NCBI RefSeq assembly: GCF_900241005.1
Contig: NZ_OEST01000001.1
Span: 868,001-932,000 of the forward strand
Length of the DNA: 64,000 bases
Direction: 5' to 3'
Source of the DNA: Bacteroides cutis
GTDB lineage: Bacteria > Bacteroidota > Bacteroidia > Bacteroidales > Bacteroidaceae
Below, piece after piece: positions 6,974 through 16,723 of the stretch (its first letter is position 1; every line of letters begins with the position of its first letter). Below the pieces are notes generated by a model that worked only from the letters and a program-made list of their open reading frames with translations, searched no databases and was not told where the DNA came from. Both the position numbers and the translations under genes were made by a program.

Positions 6974-9900
6974 ATGAAGAAACTTTTTAATTGGAACATG
7001 CAGAGAGCCGCATTGACAGCTATGTGCATTCAGCCTTTCTTGTGGAGTGGAGGAATGTGTTATGCTTTGGATGCAGATGCCCGACCGGGAAATTCAAGAA
7101 TCGGGTCGGAAAAAGAGTTAGTCAATTATGAATATCAGCAGAATAAGGGTATTCAGGTTGTAGGAACGGTTACCGATGCCAATGGAGAATCGGTCATTGG
7201 AGCTACGGTACGTGTAAAAGGTACTACTACAGGTGTCATCACGGATATAGATGGACATTATCAGATAGCGATTCCGGATGGAAACGTCGTTCTTGAGTTT
7301 TCATTTATCGGATATCAGACCCAGGAAATAAAAGTCAATGGACGAAAGAGTATTAATGTCAGTTTGCAGGAAAATGTACAAGCTTTAGAAGAAGTGACGG
7401 TGGTAGCGTATGGCGTACAGAAGAAAGCTACTCTTACCGGAGCTATTTCAAGTGTAGGTACGGATGCTTTGTTGAAATCACCGAGTGCCAGTGTTGCCAA
7501 CTCATTGGCAGGTCAGTTACCGGGTGTATCTTCCATGCAAGTCAGTGGACAACCGGGTGCTGATGATGCGAAGATATTCGTGCGTGGTGTGGGCTCTTTG
7601 ACAGAAGGAGGCGCAGCTCCACTTATCTTGGTGGATGGGGTGGAACGTAGCTTTTCACAGATGGATCCCAATGAGATAGAGTCTATCAATGTTCTGAAAG
7701 ATGCCTCTGCTACAGCTGTATTCGGTGTGCGTGGAGCTAATGGTGTTGTATTGGTGACAACACGTCGCGGACAAGAAGGAAAAGCTAAGGTATCTATAAA
7801 CTCAACCGTAGGTTTACAGGTGCCTACTCGTGTACTGGATATTGCAGACAGCTATACGACCGCTTTATGTTATAATGAGGGGCAACGTAATGATGGAATG
7901 CCGGAAGACCAAATGGCATTTAATACATACGATTTGGAAAGATTTCGTTTAGGGGATGATCCGATTATGTATCCTAATATTAATTGGTATAAGGAGCTGA
8001 CTAACAAAGTTGCGGTTCAGACGCAACATAATTTGAATATTTCGGGAGGTACGAAGGATATCCGTTATTTCATATCCTTAGGATTTCTATATCAGAATGG
8101 TTTGTTCAAACAGCTAAAAGGTTTGGACTATAATAATAACTATAATTATTCGCGTTATAATTATCGTGCCAATCTGGATGTCAATTTAACCCCTACTACT
8201 ACATTGAAATTCAATATGGGTGGTATTTTGGGGAACCGCCGTCAGCCTGTTGCTGATATATGGCAGAATTTTGCTTCTACATGGCCTTTTTCTTCTCCGG
8301 GATTGGTAGATGGAAAGAAAGTGGTACATCAGGATACCCGCTATCCTAATTTAGCTATGTCTAATCAAGTGTTTGATAAATATTATGGTTCTGGTTATCA
8401 ACGCCGTTTGTCCAATAACATGACATTTGACTTGAATTTGGTACAAAAGCTTGATTTTATAACCAAAGGTTTATCTGTGGATATCAAGGGATCTTATAAT
8501 ACTGATTATTCCTATATAAGGCAAGTGAATGGCCATGTAGAAACCTATACTCCTTTCTATAAATCGGAAATTGACGGTTCTGGACTTAGTAAAGATGATC
8601 CTGCTTTTGACAAGACGGTAGTTTATCGTGTAAGCGGGCAGAATTCGATGAAAACATACGGTGATGGTAGCCGTAGTCGTGGGCGTGATTGGTATCTGGA
8701 AGGAAGTATCCGCTATAACCGTAAGTTTGGCAATCATAGTATAGGTGCTTTGTTCCTGTATAACCAGAGTAAGAAATATTATCCGAAGAACTATTCGGAC
8801 GTTCCGACTGCTTATGTAGGTTTTGTTGGTCGTTTGACGTATGATTATAAGTCAAAGTATATGGCCGAGTTCAATATCGGGCACAATGGTTCCGAGAATT
8901 TTGCGCCGGATAAACGTTTCGGAACTTTTCCGGCAGGTTCTATCGGTTATATTTTGACGGAAGAGAAGTTCTTCCCTAAAAATGATTATCTGACTTATCT
9001 TAAGATTCGTGCTTCTATCGGATTGGTTGGAAATGATAATATGTCCAGTAACCGTTTTTTGTATCTACCGGATGCGTATTCTATTAATGATAACGCTTAT
9101 GTAGAAAGCCAAACAAATTATTATGATAGAAATGGCTATGTATTCGGTTTGACTAATACAGCCTATGAACTCGCTGCTAGAGAAATTCGCTTGGGAAATT
9201 CAAATGTTACTTGGGAGACGGCGTTAAAACATAATTATGGTATAGATGCTTACTTCTTCAAAGACCGTTTACGTTTATCTGTCGATTATTTCATGGAAAA
9301 ACGTAAGGATATTCTTATACAACGCCAAACAGTTCCTTACCTGATTGCAATGGGAGGCGGCTTGTTGCCGGTAGTCAATATGGGTAAGGTGGATAATAAA
9401 GGATATGAGATCGATTTGAAATGGAATGATAAGATCCGTGATTTCTCTTATTACATAAATGCTAATCTTTCTTATTCTAAAAATAAGATTGTATATCAAG
9501 ACGAGGTAGAACCGAATGAACCTTATCAATGGCGTACGGGAAATGAAGTGGGAGCTCGTTACGGATATGTAGCATTAGGCTTTTATAATAAAGATGATTT
9601 CAATGAAGATGGTTCTTTGAAGGAGGGGTTGCCACGACCGTTGGCTACAGTCTATCCCGGTGATGTGAAATATGCCGATTTGAACAATGATAACGTGATA
9701 GATAATGATGATCAAAAGAAGATCGGAAATCCCAAGCGTCCGGCTTATACATTTGGTTTGAATTTTGGTGCTGAATATAAAGGTGTTTTCTTTTCTATGA
9801 ACTGGACGGGAGTGGCAGAATGTGACATTATGATGGCTAATACCTATAGAAACCCAATGTTTAATAAGACATTAGGTGGTGTGTTCTATCAATATCTGGT

Positions 9901-10231
9901 GGATGGACGTTGGACGGAGGAAACTGCTGCAACGGCTGAATATCCACGTTTTACATATAATACGAATTCTCATAACCAAGCCACATCGCGTGTATGGATC
10001 AAAGACGCCTCTTATGTTAAATTGAAGAACTTGACAGTTGGGTATAATATTGCCAATAAAAAGGTTCTGAAAGCTATCGGTGCTTCCAAACTTACCGTAC
10101 AGTTTACAGGATATAATCTTTTGACTTTTGACAAACTGAAGGTGTTCGATCCGGAAGGTGAACTGACGCGTGATAACAATACTTATCCCGTTATGAAGAT
10201 TTTCAGTTTGGGCGTGAATGCAACCTTTTAA
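6974..10231 (+). CDS. SusC-family TonB-dependent outer-membrane transporter (first pair)
   Basis: A 1085-residue outer-membrane protein. After the signal region come a CarboxypepD_reg-like domain (about 59-147, VVGTVTDANGESVIGATVRV), a TonB plug (about 165-270, including VRGVGSLTEGGAAPLILVDG and VLKDASATAVFGVRGANG), and a long beta-barrel ending in aromatic strands (final residue F). Such proteins import oligosaccharides with energy from TonB and a SusD lid. The paired susD starts 17 bp downstream. The N-terminus is longer than usual, with some 35 residues between the putative signal peptide and the first domain. Substrate is not determined by sequence; the downstream lyase suggests uronic-acid oligosaccharides. 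Confidence 0.95.
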   Translation: MKKLFNWNMQRAALTAMCIQPFLWSGGMCYALDADARPGNSRIGSEKELVNYEYQQNKGIQVVGTVTDANGESVIGATVRVKGTTTGVITDIDGHYQIAIPDGNVVLEFSFIGYQTQEIKVNGRKSINVSLQENVQALEEVTVVAYGVQKKATLTGAISSVGTDALLKSPSASVANSLAGQLPGVSSMQVSGQPGADDAKIFVRGVGSLTEGGAAPLILVDGVERSFSQMDPNEIESINVLKDASATAVFGVRGANGVVLVTTRRGQEGKAKVSINSTVGLQVPTRVLDIADSYTTALCYNEGQRNDGMPEDQMAFNTYDLERFRLGDDPIMYPNINWYKELTNKVAVQTQHNLNISGGTKDIRYFISLGFLYQNGLFKQLKGLDYNNNYNYSRYNYRANLDVNLTPTTTLKFNMGGILGNRRQPVADIWQNFASTWPFSSPGLVDGKKVVHQDTRYPNLAMSNQVFDKYYGSGYQRRLSNNMTFDLNLVQKLDFITKGLSVDIKGSYNTDYSYIRQVNGHVETYTPFYKSEIDGSGLSKDDPAFDKTVVYRVSGQNSMKTYGDGSRSRGRDWYLEGSIRYNRKFGNHSIGALFLYNQSKKYYPKNYSDVPTAYVGFVGRLTYDYKSKYMAEFNIGHNGSENFAPDKRFGTFPAGSIGYILTEEKFFPKNDYLTYLKIRASIGLVGNDNMSSNRFLYLPDAYSINDNAYVESQTNYYDRNGYVFGLTNTAYELAAREIRLGNSNVTWETALKHNYGIDAYFFKDRLRLSVDYFMEKRKDILIQRQTVPYLIAMGGGLLPVVNMGKVDNKGYEIDLKWNDKIRDFSYYINANLSYSKNKIVYQDEVEPNEPYQWRTGNEVGARYGYVALGFYNKDDFNEDGSLKEGLPRPLATVYPGDVKYADLNNDNVIDNDDQKKIGNPKRPAYTFGLNFGAEYKGVFFSMNWTGVAECDIMMANTYRNPMFNKTLGGVFYQYLVDGRWTEETAATAEYPRFTYNTNSHNQATSRVWIKDASYVKLKNLTVGYNIANKKVLKAIGASKLTVQFTGYNLLTFDKLKVFDPEGELTRDNNTYPVMKIFSLGVNATF

Positions 10232-10248
10232 CCATTTAAATTGAAGAT

Positions 10249-12015
10249 ATGAAAACTATAGGTAAAATAATCTCTTTGGGAGTATTGGCCGCTATGATCG
10301 TCGGCTGTGAGGACCTGAAATTCGGAAATAATTTTCTGGAGAAACCAGTAAGTGACGAGGTATCACTTGACACCGTTTTTTCGTCTAAAAAATATGCAGA
10401 TCAGGCTTTGAACCAATTCTATAAGACTTTGCCCGATTATCTGCCTGCTTCACAAGGTTATCATTACGAGGCTCTTATACTGGATGTCTTTTCTGATATA
10501 GGATATACATCACGTTTGTCTTGGAATCATGGTTCTATTACAGCTGCGGATAAAGGAAGTAAATTCCCCTATCAATTGTCTAACGGTAATGTGACAGGTG
10601 ATCCGACATTTGGAATAAGAAAGGCTTATATCTATCTTGAGAATGTAGATAAAGTTCCGGATATGTCTGATGAAGAAAAGAGGGTACGTAAAGCAGAGGC
10701 TAAAGTAGTAATAGCCTATCATTATACAGATATGATTCGTTATTATGGAGGTATGCCGTGGATTGATCATGCCTATAAAGCTGATGAAACATTTTTATTC
10801 CCTCGTTTGACACTGGAAGAAACGGTCTCAAGAACAGTGGAACTGTTAGACGAAGCGGCTAAAGACTTGCCGTGGTATACAACGGATGCGGAGTATGGAC
10901 ACATGACAGCTGCTGTTGCTAAAGCGTTGAAGTTCCGTTTACTGACTTTTGTTGCCAGTCCGTTGTTTAATAATACAGAAGCTTATTATGAAGGACAGGC
11001 TTCTACAGATCATTTGGCTTGGTATGGAGATTACCAGGAGAGTCGCTGGATGGCTGCATTGGAAGCCGGTAGGGAATTTTTACGGCTGAATAAACAAAAT
11101 GGAGATTATTATCGGATAGAGAATACCGGTGATCCGCGCGAAGATTATGTGAACGGTTATTTCACAAAAGGAAACCGGGAAGTAGTGATGGCTTCTTTCC
11201 GTTGGGGATTTTATACTGCCAGTAATAAGGCTTATCGTATGTATGATCAAGGATATGGGATGCCTCGCAGTAGTCATGCCGATATGTTTTTATGGAAAGA
11301 TGGTTCTAAATTTGACTGGAATAATCCGGAACATCGAGCACATCCATTTTTTGATGAAGCGGGTAAACCGACTCGTGATATTCGTTTGTATGAGACCCTG
11401 ATTGTAAATGAAGATAAATGGCAGGGAAGAAAAGCGGAGGTCTATATCGGAGGGCGTGAAGGATATGGAACCGGATCCAATGTGGGAAGTAAGACCCAGT
11501 TTGGTTATGGATTTCGAAAATTCATTCGTGATAAAAAAAATGAAATGGATAAGAAACCCTATTCTTGTCCTCTTGTACGCATGCCTGAAATTTATTTAAG
11601 TATGGCCGAAGTTATGAATCAGTTAGGACAAGCTTCTACAGATGATGAATTCGGTATGGATGCGTATGATTATCTGAATTTGGTACATACACGTGCCGGA
11701 TTGCCTGAGGTCTTGGCGAGTGAGGTTCCGATGGGAGAGCCTTTGTTAAACTATTTGTTGGATGAACGTGCCCGTGAATTTGGTCAGGAGGATATACGTC
11801 ATCATGATATGAGACGTTATCGGAAAGGAGCCGAGTGGGCAACACGTCCTTTGGAGATACTGGAAACGAGAAAGGTTGGAAATAATTTTGAATATGCCAT
11901 CAGCATCCGTAATGATATCAAATATCTCTGGTATGATCATTGGTATTTGTTACCATTTCCAGTAACAGAAATCAATAAGAAATATGGTCTAATTCAGAAT
12001 CCCGGTTGGGAATAA
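10249..12015 (+). CDS. SusD-family nutrient-binding lipoprotein (first pair)
   Basis: A 588-residue lipoprotein with signal peptide and lipobox ending at Cys20 (MIVGC). SusD/RagB features are the TPR-rich N-terminal part (NFLEKPVSDEVSLDTVFSS near 26) and the C-terminal LLDERAREFGQEDIRHHDMR block near 500, followed by WYLLPFPVTEINKKYGL, the usual family ending. It forms the substrate-capturing lid over the SusC barrel encoded just upstream. It is 6 bp from the next susC start, so the whole cluster is one operon. Confidence 0.94.
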   Translation: MKTIGKIISLGVLAAMIVGCEDLKFGNNFLEKPVSDEVSLDTVFSSKKYADQALNQFYKTLPDYLPASQGYHYEALILDVFSDIGYTSRLSWNHGSITAADKGSKFPYQLSNGNVTGDPTFGIRKAYIYLENVDKVPDMSDEEKRVRKAEAKVVIAYHYTDMIRYYGGMPWIDHAYKADETFLFPRLTLEETVSRTVELLDEAAKDLPWYTTDAEYGHMTAAVAKALKFRLLTFVASPLFNNTEAYYEGQASTDHLAWYGDYQESRWMAALEAGREFLRLNKQNGDYYRIENTGDPREDYVNGYFTKGNREVVMASFRWGFYTASNKAYRMYDQGYGMPRSSHADMFLWKDGSKFDWNNPEHRAHPFFDEAGKPTRDIRLYETLIVNEDKWQGRKAEVYIGGREGYGTGSNVGSKTQFGYGFRKFIRDKKNEMDKKPYSCPLVRMPEIYLSMAEVMNQLGQASTDDEFGMDAYDYLNLVHTRAGLPEVLASEVPMGEPLLNYLLDERAREFGQEDIRHHDMRRYRKGAEWATRPLEILETRKVGNNFEYAISIRNDIKYLWYDHWYLLPFPVTEINKKYGLIQNPGWE

Positions 12016-12021
12016 AAATTA

Positions 12022-15018
12022 ATGAATAAACGAAAGATTATGAAGAAATTTCTATATACAATAGGATTAGCACTTACTTGTTCATTGGGTATGATGGCAC
12101 AAACGGTGAATGGAGTAGTGAAAGATATCCATGGGAAACCGCTTCCCGGAGTAAAAGTATCTCGGGTAGGTGAAATGAGGAACAATAGCGTGACTGATAA
12201 TAACGGTGTGTTTGCACTGGATCTGGAAAAGGGAGACTATATAGAACTGAACTATGCCGATGTAGTAATGAAACGGGTAAGGGTAGACGGAGAGTCACTC
12301 ACCATAGTTCTGGACTCAAAGAAAGATGCTGTAGTAGATTTAGGATTTGTGAGACGTACTGAAGAGACACAAACCCAATCGGTATCTACCATTTATGCTG
12401 ATCAGCTGGAAAAGTCTTCAACTTCCATGTATAAAGTGAATAACTCATTGTTCGGTTTGCTTTCCGGATTGCATTTGTCACAGAATGTAGGATGGCATGC
12501 CAATGCTGATATGCGTGTTCGTGGACAAGGAGGACTGAACGGTGCTGCTCCACTTATTTTAGTGGATGGTTTCCGCCGTGCACTCGATCATTCTATTCTT
12601 GAAGAAATAGAATCGGTACAGGTTTTGAAAGATGGTGCAGCTACTGCACTTTACGGAGCTAGGGCTGCCAATGGTGTGATTTTGGTAAACACGAAACGAG
12701 GTGCCTATAATTCATTCGATATAGATGTGAATTATCGTCACGGTTTCAACTTACCGATTAATCAACCGGAGATGGCAGATGCCTATACGTATGCTATGGC
12801 GCAGAATGAAGCGTTATATTATGACGGACTTCCTTTACAATACACATCTACACAACTGGAGATGTTCAAAAATGGGTCTAATCCTCTTTACTATCCCAAT
12901 GTGGATTGGGTGAAAGAAGGTATGCGTGACATGAGCGAAAATAATCAGTTTAATCTGGTGGTACGTGGTGGAGGAAAACGTGCGCGTTATCTGGCTATGC
13001 TTGATTACAAAAACGAGTTCGGATTGCTGAATGAAAATTATACGCATTATTCTGAACGTTATAACTCACAGATCCGTGAATATGATTTGTCTTTACGTAT
13101 GAATTTAGATGTGGACATTACAGAAAGTACAAAAGTAAAGTTCGATTTATTCGGTGTGATTACTGAAGATAAGCGCCCCAATACGGGAATAGATGCTATT
13201 TTCCAAAATCTATATAAGGTCCCGGCCACTGCTTTCCCAATAAAGACCATCAATAATAATTGGGGAAGTAATACCATCTTTAAGATGAATCCGATTGCAG
13301 CTATTGCCGATGTTGGCTACGTTCAACAAAACCGTCGTTTGCTGTATGGTGATATGCGGTTGACACAGGATTTTTCCATGTTCCTTAAAGGCTTGAGTGC
13401 AGAACTGGCTGTGGGTTATGATAATTCGGCTGTATTTGAGGAGATAGGTAGTAAGAGTTATATGTATGAGGTAAGTTACTTAGCAGACAACGGGTTACCG
13501 GTGAGTCAAACGTATGGAACGAATACTACCATGCAAATATCTTCTTCCAAACTGAGTAGCCAGATACTTCGTCATAGCGTGGAGGCTAAATTGAACTATG
13601 ATCGTGCATTTGGTAGTCATCAGGTAGCTGCGGCTGTCGTATATCGTCAGGATGGAGAAGATGGCCTGGAAAGGAACGCTTCTTATTATCGCCAGAATGT
13701 AATGGGTGTTTTAGGTTATAATTATAACAATCGTTACATGGTGGATTTTGTAGGTAATTATTATGGGACGAGTATTCTGTTGAAAGGCGATAAGTTCCGT
13801 TTTTATCCGGCTGTGTCTGCGGGATGGAACCTGGCTAATGAAGCATTCTTACAGGATGTATCTTATTTAGATTTGTTGAAGTTGCGTGCTTCGTGGGGTA
13901 AATCGGCTATTGATAATTTAAGTTACGGACTTGGTAATCATTTCTGGACCGGAAGTGGAAAGTATCCTTTTGGGGATGGTATGACTGATGTTAATGGTTT
14001 AAGAGAACAGAAGTTACCGATACGCCAATTAAATCTGGAAACAGCTACCAAATACAATATAGGTGTAGATGTACGTCTCTGGAACAATTTGACTGCCACC
14101 GCAGAATATTATTACGACCATCGTACGGATATCTTATGTTCTAATAATAAGGTTTCTTCCATACTGGGTATCACGGCTCCTCAACAGAATATAGGTGAGG
14201 TAAAGAGTCAGGGTATTGAATTGAGTCTGGGGTGGAACGATCAGATTAAAGACTTTAAATATTACGCAAATGCCAATTGGGCTTGGAATGGTAGTGAAGT
14301 CATTGAAAATGGACAAGCTTACCAACCATACGATTATTTGTATACCAAAGGACATAAAGTAGGACAATTGTTCGGTTTGGAAGCTATCGGGTATTTCCGT
14401 GATGAGAAAGATATTACCGATAGTCCGGAGCAGACTTTCTCTACAGTACGTCCGGGTGATATCAAATATAAAGATCAAAACGGTGACAATAGAATCGATA
14501 GTGAAGACCGGGTAGCCATTGGTAAATCAACAGCTGTTCCCGAAATGGTTTACGGTTTGAACTTGGGTTTCGAGTACAGAGGTATCGGAATTGATATGGT
14601 ATTCAATGGTATCAGTGGACTTACCAAACAGTTGAATGTTGCCAATGTACACCGGCCGCTTCGTAATGGTAATACGAACATTGCTACCTGGTATCTGAAG
14701 GATAAAGTACGCTGGACAGAACAGACTAAGGATATTGCCAATCTTCCACGCCTCTCCACATTATCCAATGAAAACAACTATCAGGCAAGTACTCAATGGA
14801 TAGCCGACGGTTCGTTCTTTAAGCTCCGTACGCTGAATGTACACTACACATTGCCTCAGAAGTGGTCGCAAAAGATGAAGATGGATAAATTCCAAGTTTA
14901 TGCAAGAGCCGAAAATGTATTCTCTATTGACAAGATTGACTATTTCAATTGTGAGGATATCGCTTTGGGATATCCCGATCTGTTTACGGTATATGTCGGT
15001 TTGAATATTAATTTCTAA
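12022..15018 (+). CDS. SusC-family TonB-dependent transporter (second pair)
   Basis: A 998-residue SusC homologue that is not a recent copy of the first. It carries a signal peptide ending LGMMAQ, a short CarboxypepD_reg-like domain (VNGVVKDIHGKPLPGVKV), then a plug with VRGQGGLNGAAPLILVDGF and KDGAATALYGARAANGVILV and a barrel. The region before the plug (RRTEETQTQSVSTIYADQLE) is unusually divergent from the EEVVVVGYG-type linker seen in most SusC proteins. An ATG at 12040 (MKKFLYTIG) is an equally plausible start and gives a standard signal peptide. Its own susD follows after 12 bp. Confidence 0.94.
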   Translation: MNKRKIMKKFLYTIGLALTCSLGMMAQTVNGVVKDIHGKPLPGVKVSRVGEMRNNSVTDNNGVFALDLEKGDYIELNYADVVMKRVRVDGESLTIVLDSKKDAVVDLGFVRRTEETQTQSVSTIYADQLEKSSTSMYKVNNSLFGLLSGLHLSQNVGWHANADMRVRGQGGLNGAAPLILVDGFRRALDHSILEEIESVQVLKDGAATALYGARAANGVILVNTKRGAYNSFDIDVNYRHGFNLPINQPEMADAYTYAMAQNEALYYDGLPLQYTSTQLEMFKNGSNPLYYPNVDWVKEGMRDMSENNQFNLVVRGGGKRARYLAMLDYKNEFGLLNENYTHYSERYNSQIREYDLSLRMNLDVDITESTKVKFDLFGVITEDKRPNTGIDAIFQNLYKVPATAFPIKTINNNWGSNTIFKMNPIAAIADVGYVQQNRRLLYGDMRLTQDFSMFLKGLSAELAVGYDNSAVFEEIGSKSYMYEVSYLADNGLPVSQTYGTNTTMQISSSKLSSQILRHSVEAKLNYDRAFGSHQVAAAVVYRQDGEDGLERNASYYRQNVMGVLGYNYNNRYMVDFVGNYYGTSILLKGDKFRFYPAVSAGWNLANEAFLQDVSYLDLLKLRASWGKSAIDNLSYGLGNHFWTGSGKYPFGDGMTDVNGLREQKLPIRQLNLETATKYNIGVDVRLWNNLTATAEYYYDHRTDILCSNNKVSSILGITAPQQNIGEVKSQGIELSLGWNDQIKDFKYYANANWAWNGSEVIENGQAYQPYDYLYTKGHKVGQLFGLEAIGYFRDEKDITDSPEQTFSTVRPGDIKYKDQNGDNRIDSEDRVAIGKSTAVPEMVYGLNLGFEYRGIGIDMVFNGISGLTKQLNVANVHRPLRNGNTNIATWYLKDKVRWTEQTKDIANLPRLSTLSNENNYQASTQWIADGSFFKLRTLNVHYTLPQKWSQKMKMDKFQVYARAENVFSIDKIDYFNCEDIALGYPDLFTVYVGLNINF

Positions 15019-15030
15019 AAAGGAAAAATT

Positions 15031-16713
15031 ATGTGGAATATAAAGAAATATATGATAGTGGCTTGTACCTTGCTTTCTGTCAGCGGGTGTGATTACCTGG
15101 GATTTGATGAAACCACAGGTAAGACAAAAGAAGAAGCTTATAGCTATTATGATAATATGAACCAGATGGTTTCTTACGTATATACTTTTTTACCGATGGA
15201 CTTGGGACAGATTGATGATGCCATGATAGAGTCGGGTACGGATAATTCAGTATATACCTGGGAGAATAATGATATCTATTATTTTACTAATGGCGTTTGG
15301 AGTCCCTTGAAAAGAGTGGATGACGGATGGAATTTCTGGACTGCTATCCGTAGTGCCAACTCTTTCCTTGAGAATTTTGATATTGAAGCGTTGAAGCGTT
15401 TCGAGTATAATGACAATTATGATGAAATTATTGGAAAGGCTGAAAAGTTTCCCTATGAGATACGTTTCTTGAGAGCTTTTTATTTATTTGAATTAGCTAA
15501 GCGTTATGGGGATATTCCGTTGATAACCCGCACTTACAATGAAGATGAAATAAATTCCGTAGAAAAGACTCCTTTTTCCGAGGTCATTGATTTCATAGCA
15601 CAAGAGTGTTCGGAAATAGCTCCGGAGCTTCCGATAAACCAGGCTGATTTCTGGGGTGACACCGGACGTGCTACTCGTGGAGCTGCATTGGCATTAAAGT
15701 CAAGGGCACTACTTTATGCTGCCAGTCCGTTACATAATTCGAATAATGATTTAACCAAATGGGAAAAAGCTGCTGAGGCTGCCGCTGAAGTGATAGGTCT
15801 GAATGCATATTCGCTGCCCAAAATAGGAAACGATCCATTATACTCGAATACGGGAGGTAATGGTGTACTGAAGTCAAAACAGCTGATTCTTGAACGTCGC
15901 AACGCTGCTAAAGAGAACTCCTTTGAAGCCCGTAATGAACCAATGGGATATGAAGGTGCGAAAGGTGGAAATACTCCGACACAGAACCTGGTGGATACCT
16001 ACGAAATGAAAGATGGTACTACTTTTGACTGGAATAATCCTGTGCACGTAGCTAATATGTATTATGATGCCGCTGGAAAACAGACACGTGACCCGCGTCT
16101 GTACTTGAATGTATTGACTAACGGTACTACCTGGCTGAAAGAAAAGGTAGAAACTTTTAAGGGAGGTAAACATAATATTTTGGATGGCTCTACTAAAACC
16201 GGTTATTATCTTCGTAAATATATGAATCCGTCTGTATCGCTTGATCCGGATAAACCCAACAAACTGGAACATCATTATATCTTGTTCCGCTATGCGGAAA
16301 TCCTGTTGAATTATGCTGAAGCGTTGAATGCATGTAAAGGGCCGGATGCCACTACCGAAAAGTGTACGTTGACAGCACGTCAGGCTTTGAATATGGTACG
16401 CGAATCTGCCGGAATGAAAGCGGTGGATGAAACAGGAGAAGCCTTTACTGCCAAAGTTCGTAACGAACGTCGTGTTGAGCTGGCTTTTGAAGGACATCGT
16501 TTCTATGATATCCGTCGTTGGAAGATTGCCGGTCAGGATGATGTAAGAAATATATATGGAGTGGAAATCACTAAAGCCGGAGATACTTTTAACTACAAGA
16601 AGGTACTGATACAAAAAGCATATTGGAATGATAAGATGTATTTGTTCCCCTTCCCGCAGAATGAAGTGTATATGAATCCGAATTTGAAACAAAACCCCGG
16701 TTGGAATGAATAA
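15031..16713 (+). CDS. SusD-family nutrient-binding lipoprotein (second pair)
   Basis: A 560-residue lipoprotein with lipobox at Cys20 (SVSGC). It has the SusD fold signatures KFPYEIRFLRAFYLFELAKR near 142, the RYAEILLNYAEALNACKG block near 420, VRNERRVELAFEGHRFYDIR near 478, and LFPFPQNEVYMNPNLKQNPG at the end. It belongs with the second SusC. The two SusD proteins share only family-level similarity, suggesting two different ligands or two products of one polymer. Confidence 0.95.
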   Translation: MWNIKKYMIVACTLLSVSGCDYLGFDETTGKTKEEAYSYYDNMNQMVSYVYTFLPMDLGQIDDAMIESGTDNSVYTWENNDIYYFTNGVWSPLKRVDDGWNFWTAIRSANSFLENFDIEALKRFEYNDNYDEIIGKAEKFPYEIRFLRAFYLFELAKRYGDIPLITRTYNEDEINSVEKTPFSEVIDFIAQECSEIAPELPINQADFWGDTGRATRGAALALKSRALLYAASPLHNSNNDLTKWEKAAEAAAEVIGLNAYSLPKIGNDPLYSNTGGNGVLKSKQLILERRNAAKENSFEARNEPMGYEGAKGGNTPTQNLVDTYEMKDGTTFDWNNPVHVANMYYDAAGKQTRDPRLYLNVLTNGTTWLKEKVETFKGGKHNILDGSTKTGYYLRKYMNPSVSLDPDKPNKLEHHYILFRYAEILLNYAEALNACKGPDATTEKCTLTARQALNMVRESAGMKAVDETGEAFTAKVRNERRVELAFEGHRFYDIRRWKIAGQDDVRNIYGVEITKAGDTFNYKKVLIQKAYWNDKMYLFPFPQNEVYMNPNLKQNPGWNE

Positions 16714-16723
16714 TAATAATTGA